DNA of 48,185 bases from Hirudo medicinalis. Its lineage: Eukaryota > Annelida > Clitellata > Hirudinida > Hirudinidae. The DNA is taken from assembly GCA_011800805.1 (NCBI GenBank), contig MPNW01000242.1, positions 94,752 to 142,936 of the forward strand, in the 5' to 3' direction. The notes under the pieces are model-generated. The model made no database searches and was not told where the DNA came from. It was given only the letters and a program-made list of their open reading frames with translations. The position numbers were made by a program, and so were the translations under genes. The first letter of the stretch is position 1, and each line of letters starts with the position of its first letter. Below, in pieces: positions 16,083-35,401 of the stretch.

Positions 16083-16584
16083 TCTTCAAAAGCGGTGTAA
16101 ACAAGTGCTTCAATTTTTTATAGCAGTTTAACATCATTCCGTAATAAAATCCAAGTATTTAACCATAATTTGCAATATTTATCAAAATAATTTAGCAAGA
16201 TAATTTATCAAAAACCTATAATTACATGTTTTATTCGTTCATCAAATTGTCACACAAAAGTTTCGAATAGATAAACCGACCAAACAACTAAGTGATAAGT
16301 GAATGAAACATTTTAATAATAACTATTAATTATGCAAAATTGAAACTCACAACCTTGAAAATAGCGATGTTGGTAGGAATTTCGTGTCCACTTGGCTAAG
16401 CAAATTTGATAAAAATTACTCTAAAAATATAGCAATGAATATCAATATCAACAAACAAAATATTGGACACCTCGTACGACAAGAGATACACTAACAATTT
16501 AGCATCAGATATCTTAATGTGAAAGATGTGGTATAAAATATTTAATAAAAACTACTCTCTGGGTGCAAATAACAGGCGCTTAAG

Positions 16585-16710
16585 CAAACCATGGCAAACC
16601 CTCCCTTTTATCCTCAGCGTACATCAAGACGCTTGCGTGCCGATCTCTTCTTGGCAATATTTCCAGAATTTTCGGCAATAATATCAAATTGATTAATGTT
16701 AATGTTCATA
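16585..16710. other. Locally GC-richer island, open on both strands
   Basis: Plus strand: an ATG at 16591 in an ACCATGG context opens 33 codons to 16692 (starts MANPPFYPQRTSRR). Minus strand: an ATG at 16709 opens 31 codons to 16614, ending in a basic run, KKRSARKRLDVR. The base composition differs clearly from the flanks. It could be a micro-ORF, an exon of an unmapped gene or a remnant of a mobile element. I do not recognise either product and cannot choose a strand. Confidence 0.25.
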
Positions 16711-17025
16711 TGAAATATCATTAATATTATTTGATTACATCAACTTTAACTCTTTGTTAAGTTGTAAACTTAAATAATTCATAATAACAAATGCAATGGT
16801 GCCTTCTATTTCGTTGTGCATCCAAAAAGTCAACTCTATATAAGTGGATATCTCTATTAATTTTTTTTTTTATCAAAAAATAGTTTAGATCTTGTGGTTA
16901 TTGCTCAGTTGCTCAAAGCACTTAAAAGTTCTTTGAATTCCTTCAAATTTATCTTAATTAAATATTAACTGAATTTTTGAATTTCGATTTGTTTCGTTGT
17001 TAAGAATATTTTCATGTTAATAATA

Positions 17026-17113
17026 GGAGGCTTGCTGGTTAGCCAAATGGGTTGCAACAGTCGAAATGTGTCGTGTTCGCAACCCAGTCTGGACAGTTAA
17101 GGGAGCGCTAAAC
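17026..17113 (+). mobile_element. tRNA-derived SINE, truncated copy C
   Basis: It shares the tRNA-like head with copies A and B: GGTTAGCCAAATGGGTTGC at about 17037 and a B-box-like GTGTTCGCAACCC at about 17072. Similarity fades after AGGGAGCGCTAAAC, so the body and tail are missing. Confidence 0.6.
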
Positions 17114-18199
17114 ATTATCCGGATATCCGGAAAAATCGGATATATGGGCATTCTATCAAAAAATATGGACTAAACACAACAGTAATAAAAATATTGATAT
17201 TAATACTAAGTAATAGATAATTAAGTCATTTAATTTGCAACAGATACTAGAATTTAATTATTTTATTTAATTACTTTATAATATTAATAGTTTTAATTAA
17301 TAATTTATATAATGTTATATATTATTAATTGTTATCATATTACTAAATACTTTTGTTTAAAATTATTATTTCGGCATTTCGCTGAAAATACTAATCAAAG
17401 GTGGTTATTATTTCTGACACGAACGTTTTGAAGCGATTGCGAAATTCAGGAGCGTTGAGAGCCTTTTAGCGTCTGTTCCGTGATGTGATGGAGGCACTCT
17501 ATTCCTCTACCATCCTCTTTTCTCCACAACTATTGCAAGGCACTCCCAATAGCACTGGAACTAAAGTTGGATCAGAAAACAGTAACGGTGTTGGCTGTTA
17601 AATCGTTCAAGATGTCGAAAATTCATTGAGACCGAAGATGGTGACCACGACACGGGTTTGAATTAAGTGAGGATGTATCAAAACTCTTTATGTTGCTAGA
17701 ACTTATTTTGTTTTTCCTTCGTAATATTAGCAAGGTTATTATCGCTACTACATACCATCATCAATGATAATTATCACATCGGGTCATTAGTTTAAAATGA
17801 CAGGTCCGTCGGATTAAATGACTCATAATGGATGGACGTGCCTCCCAATACGACTCACTTTAAGACGAAAAATTTCAGAATAAAATGAACAATGCAGCAG
17901 CAATTTCTTAATTTGGTTTTGAAATAATTTCCTTCTTATCCTAATCTCCGGCTTGCCATTCATCGTCTTAAGAATGAAAGAAGCTCACCTCTTTACACTA
18001 ATTAATAACATGACTACAACCCACTCAATGGAGAATTTTATTTTTGTTTTTTCTTACGAATCAGTAAAACAACACATGCCCTTAAATTTCTCATTCATCA
18101 GTCCCACAGATAACAACAAAAATTTGCAAAATGAAACACCTAATTTTGTTTCAAGACAAAATGGTAATTTGTGAAGAAACATGCGATATGTCAACCTCA

Positions 18200-18352
18200 T
18201 CATTTGGGATTGTGCAGCACCTTGACAGCAAACAATTCGCCCAAACCAAAAATTATCAAAATGAAAATAAATACCGCGATTGCACAAAATAAAGTGATCA
18301 TGCTGGTTGTACTACCTATATCGGGGTGATTGTAACTGTTTTCCAAACTCAT
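18200..18352 (-). CDS. 50-residue single-pass membrane micro-ORF
   Basis: An ATG at 18352 opens a 50-codon frame ending TGA at 18200, with an in-frame stop upstream, so the frame is complete. The layout is a polar N-terminus (MSLENSYNHPDIGSTT), one clear 22-residue hydrophobic helix beginning around residue 18 (SMITLFCAIAVFIFILIIFG), and a short tail ending in VKVLHNPK. That is the usual design of small integral membrane proteins and of the sarcolamban/myoregulin class of SERCA regulators, although I see no specific match to any of them. It lies between the coiled-coil gene and the cysteine-knot gene on the same strand, with a GC-richer region (18430-18500) upstream that could be its promoter. 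It could instead be the last exon of a longer gene. Confidence 0.45.
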   Translation of the reverse strand: MSLENSYNHPDIGSTTSMITLFCAIAVFIFILIIFGLGELFAVKVLHNPK

Positions 18353-18960
18353 GATTACACTCAGCCAAATCACTCATCCACACAATTATCTATTATTATT
18401 GTTGTTGTTGATGTTGTTAAATCTGTACACAAAACACAGCCAAACTGGCCGGATCGCTACTAGCGTCAGGTCTCATTAAGAGCCCTCAGGCAGCCATGGA
18501 GATACGTTGATATCACAATTCAAAATCAGTCAAAATTTAAAAAAGAAAAAGCAAATCCCCAAGTAAATCCACACAAAGGAAACAAAAATTCAATCATAAC
18601 TCAAACTCAAGCATAAACAAAATGAAGTACAATTTTCATCATCATCATCATCATCATCCACCTCTTCTTTCCTCATTGACATCCAGGTCTGGCTAAGTTA
18701 GCTCAGGATCCTTACATATTACATAACAATACAATTATTATCTAGAACTTACAAGGTTTAATAATTATTTATTACATAATAACTATAATTATTAACATTA
18801 ATTATTTGATTTTACATTTATGAGTAAATATTAATAACTATTATAAATCTTAATAATTTATTACATATCTATATTATTATTATCATGAGCAATGATACTT
18901 TGCAATTCATGTTCTTACATGTAATAATGAATTTATACAATAGTTTCCACTCATTCAGCC
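18353..18960. other. Spacer upstream of the micro-ORF
   Basis: It contains a (CAT)n run at about 18636-18660 and a GC-richer patch at 18430-18500. No further exon was identified. It should include the 3' UTR of the coiled-coil gene. Confidence 0.4.
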
Positions 18961-21900
18961 TCAGATTTTTCCAATGAAGAGGGGCAGATCCTCCTCCGAA
19001 GAAATTCTTTTCTTCTTTTTTCCATTCTCCAGGAATCCTACATGATATCAATAACACAGATAATGGTGATGATGATGATGATGATGATGTTGGTGATCTT
19101 GTTAACCTTAAAATGTTTCAATTCTTTTTCCACATTCATTAGCTTCTTCAACAGTGCAGCTTCCTTCTGGACAAATTAATTTTCTAAAATTTATTTATTT
19201 AAAGTACTGCATTGAAGACATCAGTATTACAACCATCATCATCACCATCGTCGTCGTCATCATCATCAACATCATCATCATCATAATCATCATCACCATC
19301 ATCATCATTAATGATTGCTGAAGAAGCTGGAAGAACATAGACTCAACAAATGGATTTGAAATTGTACTCTGAACTCTTTATGCTTTGTTGTGATTTTTAG
19401 TAAATTAGGCAGCAAATTAAGGGAACTTCCATGCTTTTCTTATGTAAGTTACTTTCATTACACAAAGAGATTTAATTTAAAATCTACGAAATTGATGAAT
19501 GAGTGGGAGTTTAATAACATCATCTTACCACATCATTATCCTGACTGGTCCGAGTCCCTAGGCTAAAATCCAGCAGCATTCCCTATTGAAATATTGTCGG
19601 CATCCTCATCTTACAAGGCTAGTCTCAGTTTGAATTAAATATTCTCATCATGTTGATTTTACATTTAAATGCCTTTCAAACCTTCCAAAATTTGATGTTT
19701 GATTTTTACTTAAAATACAGAAGTACAGAAGAAAATGACCTCCAAACAAGAACTGGAATGATTTGTGGAAGATTGCAGAAGTTGAAGCTGCAGCTTCTTC
19801 TTGTCACCCATCACAAGACTCAAGTCCCTCTCAAGCTTAATATCAAACATTTCAAGCAATGTAGCTGAAAACTTAGGAATAATTGCAGAGAATTTAATTT
19901 AATAAAATATTCCATGAGCAAAATATTCATCATTATCGAACCATCTGCATGTTCAACTTGGCATCCTTCAGTTGATCTCTTGATTCTTGCAGCCTTTTCT
20001 TTAGCTCATCCACCTCTTCCTCTTTCATTCTCAGTTTCCCCTCCAGGTGCATTCGTTCCTCCTTTAGGGATGGATGCAATGATGCATTATTGGTAGCATA
20101 ATTATAACCTTAGTTAGTTGTAATTTAATATACTTAATTAATTATTATTAATTATAATTAAGACAATAATATTAATTAATAAACATTGTTATCAAGTATA
20201 AGATTGACAAAAACATTGACATTATAATGAGTTTTTTAATTTTGTATTTAGCCGATCTTTTGAGTGCCTTAAGTATCCAAATAGGATGCGAATAACATGC
20301 AGGAATGCAACCCATTCAGCCAATCTGCATGAATTAATTAAATAAGGTGTAATAAATTAAATTAAATTGAGATTTAATAACAATAATAATAATAATAATA
20401 ATAATGATGATGATGATGATGATGACATCAATAATTAATGAATTTAAAAATGCATTGCAAGCTTATGTTATGATGCCATTAGACATAAATAATCACTGAA
20501 GTCTTGCAAACCATGAGAGATGTGACATCCCTCTTTAGACCCTCAACTGACCCTCGTCCTCCCTGAACGACCTTCAGTTCAGAGGTCAAAGACTCCACTT
20601 TTGAGATAATCTCCTTCATCTTTGCTCTCTTCTTGGATATCTTTGTCTCCATTCTCTCATTTTCTGTCTTTAAACTAGTCCAAGGAGTCATGAAAATCAA
20701 TAATTAGTCAAGCCCATTCTAAGTTGGTATGTAATGGCAGCTATTATTGATGGTAGATTGAGTATTTTCTCCTATTGGTAATATTAACATCAATGTTGCT
20801 ATGGTATTTTGAATTTTCTGTTTATCAACAAATATGATCTGCTCAGTAATCCTGTGAATTGAGGTTTATATGTAAAACAAACATTAAGCCAGCCCCACTA
20901 ATAAACCCCTCACTTTGCAAAACCCATATCACTCTCCCTGAGTTTGATCTTCATCTCCTCTAGTGCTCCTCTCAGAGTCCTGCCCTCTTCACTCAACTCT
21001 TCAATGGTGACCTTAAGGTTCTTAGAGTCATCAATCAAGCGTTGATTTTCCGATTCCAGATGGCCATACTTTCCCTTGATAATAGACAGTTGGTCTTCTG
21101 ATGACTTCAACTTTGAGGCAAGCATCTATGACGTCAAATATAATCAGCATAATCACCATACACTCCAACCATCCATCATGTACATCCACACTCCACCATG
21201 TACTCCAACTTATTCGCTTATTATTATGGTTATTAACATTATTTTTATCTGCAACAATGATTATTATTATAATAATTAATGTATTGTACACGTGCAATGA
21301 AAGCTATAAAGCAATTATTGAGTGCAACTTAATTTATTATTGTAATTATTATTATTATTATTATTATTGTTTGACAAATTTAAAGTGGCTAAAGGACTTC
21401 AAGGCCACTGAAGTTATTGTTATTGTGCAATGTTATTATGTTATGTGTTATATTATGTCATATGTTATATTATGTTATATGCTATTAGTAACAGAGGTTA
21501 AAAAAAACTTAAAAAGCTCCAGACCTGCACTTGGTTCAGATGTCGAACCCTATCCTGGTGTGGGTACTGATCCTGAGCTGTTGCAAAGTGTGTTATAAAG
21601 ATCAAAGGTCAAAGTTATTATCAGATCCCAGAATTATGACAAACCTCTGGTTGGAAGCTTTGATTGAATATCTGAACTAACCATAGTAGTTCCACATAGC
21701 TGGTCAGAGGAATTCTAGTAGAGATAAGCAATGATTACAATGCTAAGAATGATATGTAATGTGATAATTATAACAGTGATAAGAATCAGATAAATGTATC
21801 TTCAATGAACATCACAGTGTCCCTCATCACTATAACCACCTTCATCACTGTCATCAACATTTACTCACTCGAATGCCCAAATGAATGAGTAAGCTTTTGC

Positions 21901-23519
21901 ATATTTCAAATTGAAAATATGTAAAGCATAAACTACTGTGACTGTGTATTTAAATAACGACATTGTTTGCATTGGTTGATACAAGTGAAATGTATGGTGA
22001 TTGTCTAAACTATGAACCTCAAAGTGATGCACTGTATTTCCCACAATCAAAAGATCGTACAAAAATAAAGCCATGAGACCTTCAACAAAGACTCTGTTAA
22101 AAGCTCGTTCTTGATCTTTTTCATCTGATGATGTCGTCATTTATTAGATGCATTATAACATCAAGTTTTTTGTAGTTTATTAATTGAAATAATTTTATTA
22201 AAATTTTAGTTATTAAATCATTAATGCAATATTATCAAGCCTATATTAACTGTGCAAGTTAATATCATATTCATCATCATATTCATTTTTGAAAAACCTC
22301 AATCTCTTCTATTTGTCTTTTCATCTTATCATTCCTGACAAAATAAACTTCGCTAGTCATCATCTTTATTCTCGACATTGTCATCACATTGTTAACAGTA
22401 CCAACCAAGAAGGATGGCAATAATCGATTGGTTCATCTAAAGCCTTCATTAGCTGGTCACTTCCATTTGAATGAACTCTGCCAGAGAGGTTCTGACAACT
22501 CTGTGAACGATGGGGATAGGCTGGCGGGCTGTTAAGATCCCTTACTTCTTGACCAAAAATGGAGTCCTATATTTGAAAAAGTATGTCATACTTATATTTA
22601 TAGATATAACCTCTGAATTGGAAAAGAATTGCCAACAGTTTTAATGTCGTTCACTTTTGCTAAGCATCAATCTAAATTCAGTTTATAATTTGAGGTGATA
22701 CAATCAAATTAAGTAATACAAATGAAGCTATTATGTTAAACAAAATTAGGGTCTGCCTCACTTGATGTGGCATCCTAGTGGTTGCTTGGTAGAATTAAAA
22801 CATGTGAGATTCCTCAGTAGGTAGTTGTAAAATAAAAATATATTTATATTTAAAATTACCCGTATTTTGAAGGTATGACTGTTGATTTAGGTCATTTACT
22901 TTCAATTTTAATAAAATATCTTCTTTTTCTCTGAGATCCCGCTTGAGCTTTGAAAACAATTTTTTAATATGTTATAATTTTTTAAATACTTACGTTATGA
23001 TTTTCACTTCTAGGTCGCCATGGACTTGCAAAATTAAATTTTTTTTTATACTTTCTTGTGATAACTTTCAAATTAAATATGCAATTGCAAGATTAAAAGC
23101 ATTTTAGCACTATTGATGTTATTGGTAGCTGTAAATCAGTATTGCTTATCATTTTATCATAAAAAAATACAACTTTATCTGTAATTTCTCATCTAATATA
23201 AATTTATTGTGTTGCGTTGCAGCTGCTTAAACTAGAATAATTACATAAATAAAATAAATGAGACCGATTCAACGCTCTTAATTTGTCCTGTTATTGATTC
23301 CTCTCCTCTGGCAGCAATCTCCTTCATATTTCGTATCTTTGAGTCAGCATTCTGAAATTAGTTAGTTTCAACATTATAAAGTTTTGGGCAGTTCTAAAAC
23401 ACATTGCAAACTTTTAATTTTGATCTCATTTGTCTTATTTTCTGCTTGATTTTGCATTGACCACTGCTTATCTCACTTTCTGAGTAGTCAGAGTCGGTGA
23501 GAGAAGACATTCCAAACAT
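18961..23519 (-). CDS. Unidentified coiled-coil protein, many small exons
   Basis: The ATG at 23519 begins MFGMSSLTDSDYSESEISSG, followed by Lys/Arg/Met-rich helix. Further minus-strand exons with plausible borders and heptad-like content follow: near 23350-23285 (NADSKIRNMKEIAARGEES), 22960-22910 (LKRDLREKEDILLKLK), 22530-22460, 22345-22300 (NDKMKRQIEEIE), 22131-22087 (MKKIKNELLTESLLK), 21125-20914 (LASKLKSSEDQLSIIKGKYG), 20690-20510 (ENERMETKISKKRAKMKEII), 20070-19945, 19870-19735 (LLEMFDIKLERDLSLVMGDK), 19170-19110 (KEAALLKKLMNVEKELKHFK) and 19035-18961, ending ISSEEDLPLFIGKI-stop. Some phases do not join perfectly, so a small exon may be missing. The product should be a long, almost wholly coiled-coil protein of about 400 residues or more, as in centrosomal, ciliary or cytoskeletal proteins. 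I do not recognise the family. Confidence 0.6.
19229..19312 (+). repeat. (CAT/CAA)n trinucleotide repeat
   Basis: A run of CAT with a few variant triplets (CGT, CAC, AAC), in an intron of the coiled-coil gene. A (GAT)n run at 19063-19090 lies just to its left on the other side of a small exon. Confidence 0.7.
20381..20426 (+). repeat. (AAT)n to (ATG)n compound microsatellite
   Basis: An AAT run passes into GAT repeats within an intron of the coiled-coil gene. It is ordinary low-complexity sequence for this genome. Confidence 0.7.
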
Positions 23520-24445
23520 TTCAGAATTAAATCTATAATAATGATAACTTTGTATGTAACTTTGTATGTCCAAAAACTGAAAGTAATTCGAATATTTAGT
23601 CGGAATCCTATTGTTCGATCGGTAACAATCTATTTCATACGACTATGTTTATGATAGCCACCGCCACAGTTGCTATGGATGGTTGCCATGGTTGACATGA
23701 ATTTGAACTTTCGAGGGTTTGAAAGGCGAATATTTTGGTCCCCAAAAGGTGATTTTTTATGTTAATATAAATGGTTAAAAATAAAAAAGTGAATTAAAAT
23801 GTAAAACTTTCAATGTTTATTTTCTTTCCTTATCTCGATTTCTGTTGATTTTTGCTCAATAAAGTCATAGTTGTTGCTTCGATAAATTGTTGCTGTCAGT
23901 TAAATTTCAATTATGATTTTATTATTCATTTTAGTGTTCATTATGTATACTAATATTGCATATGTTTATAATATGTTTCAACAGTTTAGTATTGATTCAT
24001 CATCATTAATATTATTATTATTGTTGTTATTGTTATTATTATTATTATTGATATTATTGTTGATGATATTATGCCTTATTATTGATATTATGCCTTGTTG
24101 ATGATATTATGCCTTATTATTGATATTATGCCTTGCTGATGATATTATGCCTTATTATTGATATTATGCCTTGTTGATGATATTATGCGATCTACGTCAA
24201 AAAGACCGAGGTTCTAGGACCAGGGGGGAGACAGAGAAATGGCTCCATAAATTGGTCAAACGCCGTGTTTATCGGATTTCCAATCATCGGCGGTAAGTTA
24301 TTGTGACTAATTATCATTCGATTAACAAATAATTAACGAGTAATTAAAAATATATAATTTTATATATAAATAAATAAATATTTATTTCATCAACACATTT
24401 TTGAATTACATAAATTAATTACTAGCAAGCAGTTGATGGGCTCAC
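23520..24445. other. Spacer where the Mind bomb terminal exon was expected
   Basis: Between the start of the coiled-coil gene and the last identified Mind bomb exon. It holds ATT microsatellite, the 19-base minisatellite (24057-24189) and a GC-richer patch (24185-24300). All three minus-strand frames of that patch were read for a RING finger (CPVC..., CPICR) and none was found. Confidence 0.6.
24057..24189 (+). repeat. 19-bp minisatellite, seven units in an alternating pattern
   Basis: Seven units of exactly 19 bases alternate between TTGTTGATGATATTATGCC-type (units 1, 3, 5, 7) and TTATTATTGATATTATGCC-type (units 2, 4, 6), making a 38-base higher-order repeat. Unit 5 has one base change (TTGCTG) and unit 7 ends in G. 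It probably expanded out of the adjacent (ATT)n tract at about 24007-24056. Confidence 0.9.
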
Positions 24446-32998
<8,553 letters not shown>

Positions 32999-33430
32999 GT
33001 CAATGCAAAATAAACCTACTGACATACATTTGTTACAGCGATTTACAACTTGTCTGCCAAGCTCCCCTCGACTCCACCGAAACCAAACACCTAATTGCCG
33101 ACGACTGTCAGCAAACAACACAGAAAACATAAATTAATTGCATTGATAGTAATATTTGCAATTAAAATTAAGAAGTGTAAAGGCAATAATTTATTTAAAA
33201 AATTGATGGAATGTTCGACATTGTTTGAAGTTTATTCAATGTGTCTGCTAAACTAAAAAACTACTTGATGAACACAACCATAATTGTTAAAAAATGAAAT
33301 GGAATTTGGCAAACATTAAAATATATTTTTACTAAATGATTGCGACATCTTACACTTAGGATCGATCGAAACCATGTCTGACATTGTCTTTTTGCTAGTG
33401 ATGATATGAAATTTCTGGATTGAGCCAGCC
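32999..33430. promoter_or_regulatory. Presumed bidirectional promoter of Mind bomb and the stress-protein gene
   Basis: The start codons of Mind bomb (minus) and the universal stress protein gene (plus) are 432 bases apart and point away from each other, so their promoters must lie here. The part next to Mind bomb (33000-33130) is open in frame with it and may be 5' UTR or an N-terminal extension. No clear TATA box was identified. Confidence 0.5.
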
Positions 33431-34584
33431 ATGGAGCAGAAAATTGTCATTGCTATTGACTACACTCCCCAGTCTCAAAATGCTGTTAAGTGTAATCGAT
33501 TTTTTGTTGTGAATCGATTATATCGAGCGAATGCCTACTATTTACCAATTAACTTTGCTTTAAAGATTATCTGGAAAAATTACACAGACCAGGAAACAAA
33601 TTGACTCTTGTTCATTGCATTGAATTGCCAGAGCTTTCTTCTAACAAAGCCAGTTAGTGGGATTCGATTAAGGTTCAACCTGAATTCATTAATATCTTAT
33701 TGTTGATTAAGGAGACAGCCATGTGTCACCTGGAGTTTTGGCAAATATGTGGAAAGAAGAAGAGACCAAACTGAAGGAACTGGAAGAAAAAATGGCTTCT
33801 ATGTTGAGGGATAACAAAGTAAGAAAGTCCTTTGGTTGTTCAAGTCAAAATAAGACAAATAGATTTCTTTGCTCATGTTAAGTAGATGTATTTATATTGA
33901 GTCTACATCTGCACTTTAACTAGATATCACATCTGAGATTATACTTTCTCAAAACAGACAAAATAATGCTGAAACTTAAGGTACCAGGGGTCTTGAGGAC
34001 AGTTTCTGGAAGAGCTGGAGAGATGATTTGCCAGGTGGCCCAGGAAGAGAAAGCCGTGATGATTGTGACGAGCACTAAGGGTGTCGGAAAGATGAGAAGG
34101 ACCATATTAGGGAGTGTGAGTGATTACCTCGTCAGTCATGCCACTTGTCCCGTCATGGTGTGCAGGTCTGTTGCAATTAGTGTTTCATTATTTTTAAATA
34201 GTACTTTATAGAGGTGCGTAATGTTAACAACATTCTTCCAGGGATGAACGCAGGAACAGGCCTTCCGTAGGAGCGGGTTCTGACAACACTTCAAAGCTTC
34301 GTCATGTGTCTGGAGAGTCGATCACTTCGCTTGCTGCCAGTTTTCGCCAAAGATTTGCCTCTGGTGGCAAAAGCAGGTGAATTTCTTTGTCGAATCTGAG
34401 AATTGCTTTACCTACAGTTTTGTGGTGAGAGTTATGTGAATGATGTTGGTTGCCATTAGCGACATAGTTATGGAATACTTAAATTATTCAACATTTTTGC
34501 ACAAGATCCCAGTCTGCAAGTAGTGACAAGGAGGAAGGAAAAAGTTGCTCGAAGAAGGAGAACAAAGATCCGAGAGATCTATAA
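33431..34584 (+). CDS. Universal stress protein (UspA) domain protein
   Basis: Small alpha/beta protein of the USP family, common in invertebrates and absent from vertebrates. Exons: 33431-33491, 33566-33652, 33712-33818, about 33960-34165, 34242-34376, 34506-34584. It begins MEQKIVIAIDYTPQSQNAVK, the first strand and helix of the fold; KLTLVHCIELPE follows. The C-terminal half carries GRAGEMICQVAQEEKAVMIV and then GVGKMRRTILGSVSDYLVSH and CPVMVCR. The usual ATP-binding motif G2xG9GS/T is seen as GVGKMRRTILGSVS, so nucleotide binding is plausible. A Ser/Lys-rich tail is added after the domain. The exon 3/exon 4 join is not in frame with the strongest sites: exon 4 needs one extra base before AC-AAA-ATA-ATG, so either a weaker donor is used or a base is missing. 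The last acceptor is also ambiguous (34506 or 34512). Confidence 0.85.
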
Positions 34585-35401
34585 GAGCTGCTTGATTCTG
34601 CACCAAATTTAACTTGATGGTACTTATATATTTTGACTATCAGTGTTATCCATCAAGGTTGGGTGATTCGGGAATTTTGCTTTTTAATTGTTTTAGCTTT
34701 CCGTAGTTTCGTTTATTTATGTGTATTTATTTTAGTTAAAGGTGCAACTTTTTCTGTGAGATCTGCTTGTTTTGTTATTAATTTCTGTTAAATGTGATAG
34801 CTTTTCTTGTCAAATCTGAGACATCCACCCATGGTCTATGATATTTGCCAAAGCAGAAATTTTATTATATAGTTTTTCCTCTAGTCACATACATAATCTG
34901 ATTTTTCTTATTACTTGAGTCTTTTTGTGAAATTAGGTTTTTTGTCTGTGAACTTTTAATGGGCGAATTGTGATTTTCCTTCTCTAGTTGGTGTTAAAGT
35001 TTTTTTTGATTCTGCGAATAAATTTTGCATTACTGAGATGTCTTGTCAAACACAGTGATAGGGTGGCTGGGGGATGCCTGCAGCGCTTCGTTACTGGAAG
35101 TCTGTTGTGTTATTTTGCATATTTTCGATGAGGAAGCACAGACTAATAATAAATAAAAATAATATTTGAATCTGCGTCGCTATTAATATAGTGGAGATAG
35201 AATCTCGGAGTTATGTTTTTATGTGTGTTTTTGTATTTGAGGTTCTTGATGATGCCTCACAAATTATCAATTAATTTTAAAATTTTAAGTTTACTAAAAT
35301 AAGAGTATCAGATAAAATTGTTAAATAAAAATTTGTTGCGGATGATATTACATAATATTAATTTTGTTTTTGGGAACTTCCGCCGAGCAAACTTTGGTAA
35401 C
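34585..35401. other. 3' region of the stress-protein gene and start of hnRNP L
   Basis: A T-rich stretch consistent with a long 3' UTR of the upstream gene. AATAAATAAAAATAAT near 35148 offers a polyadenylation signal, and the hnRNP L promoter must lie in the following 250 bases. No other exon was seen. Confidence 0.45.

Larger units (their letters stand above)
16083..18199. other. Intergenic with unexplained open islands
   Basis: The stretch upstream of the cysteine-knot gene contains its promoter, SINE copy C (17026-17113), a less AT-rich island at 16585-16710 and another at 17400-17660. Neither island gives a recognisable product. A 19-base string, CATCAACTTTAACTCTTTG, over the start of the cysteine-knot gene recurs near 16738, which may be a small duplication. 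Confidence 0.4.

Noticed and set aside
21500..21598. 2A-like ribosome-skipping motif (GSDVEPYPG) suggesting a non-LTR retrotransposon
   Set aside because: The essential NPGP is not intact (YPGV) and no reverse transcriptase sequence is nearby. The match is too short to support a mobile element.
24185..24300. GC-richer patch as the missing Mind bomb RING3 exon
   Set aside because: All three minus-strand frames were read. None has the CxxC/H pattern of a RING finger.
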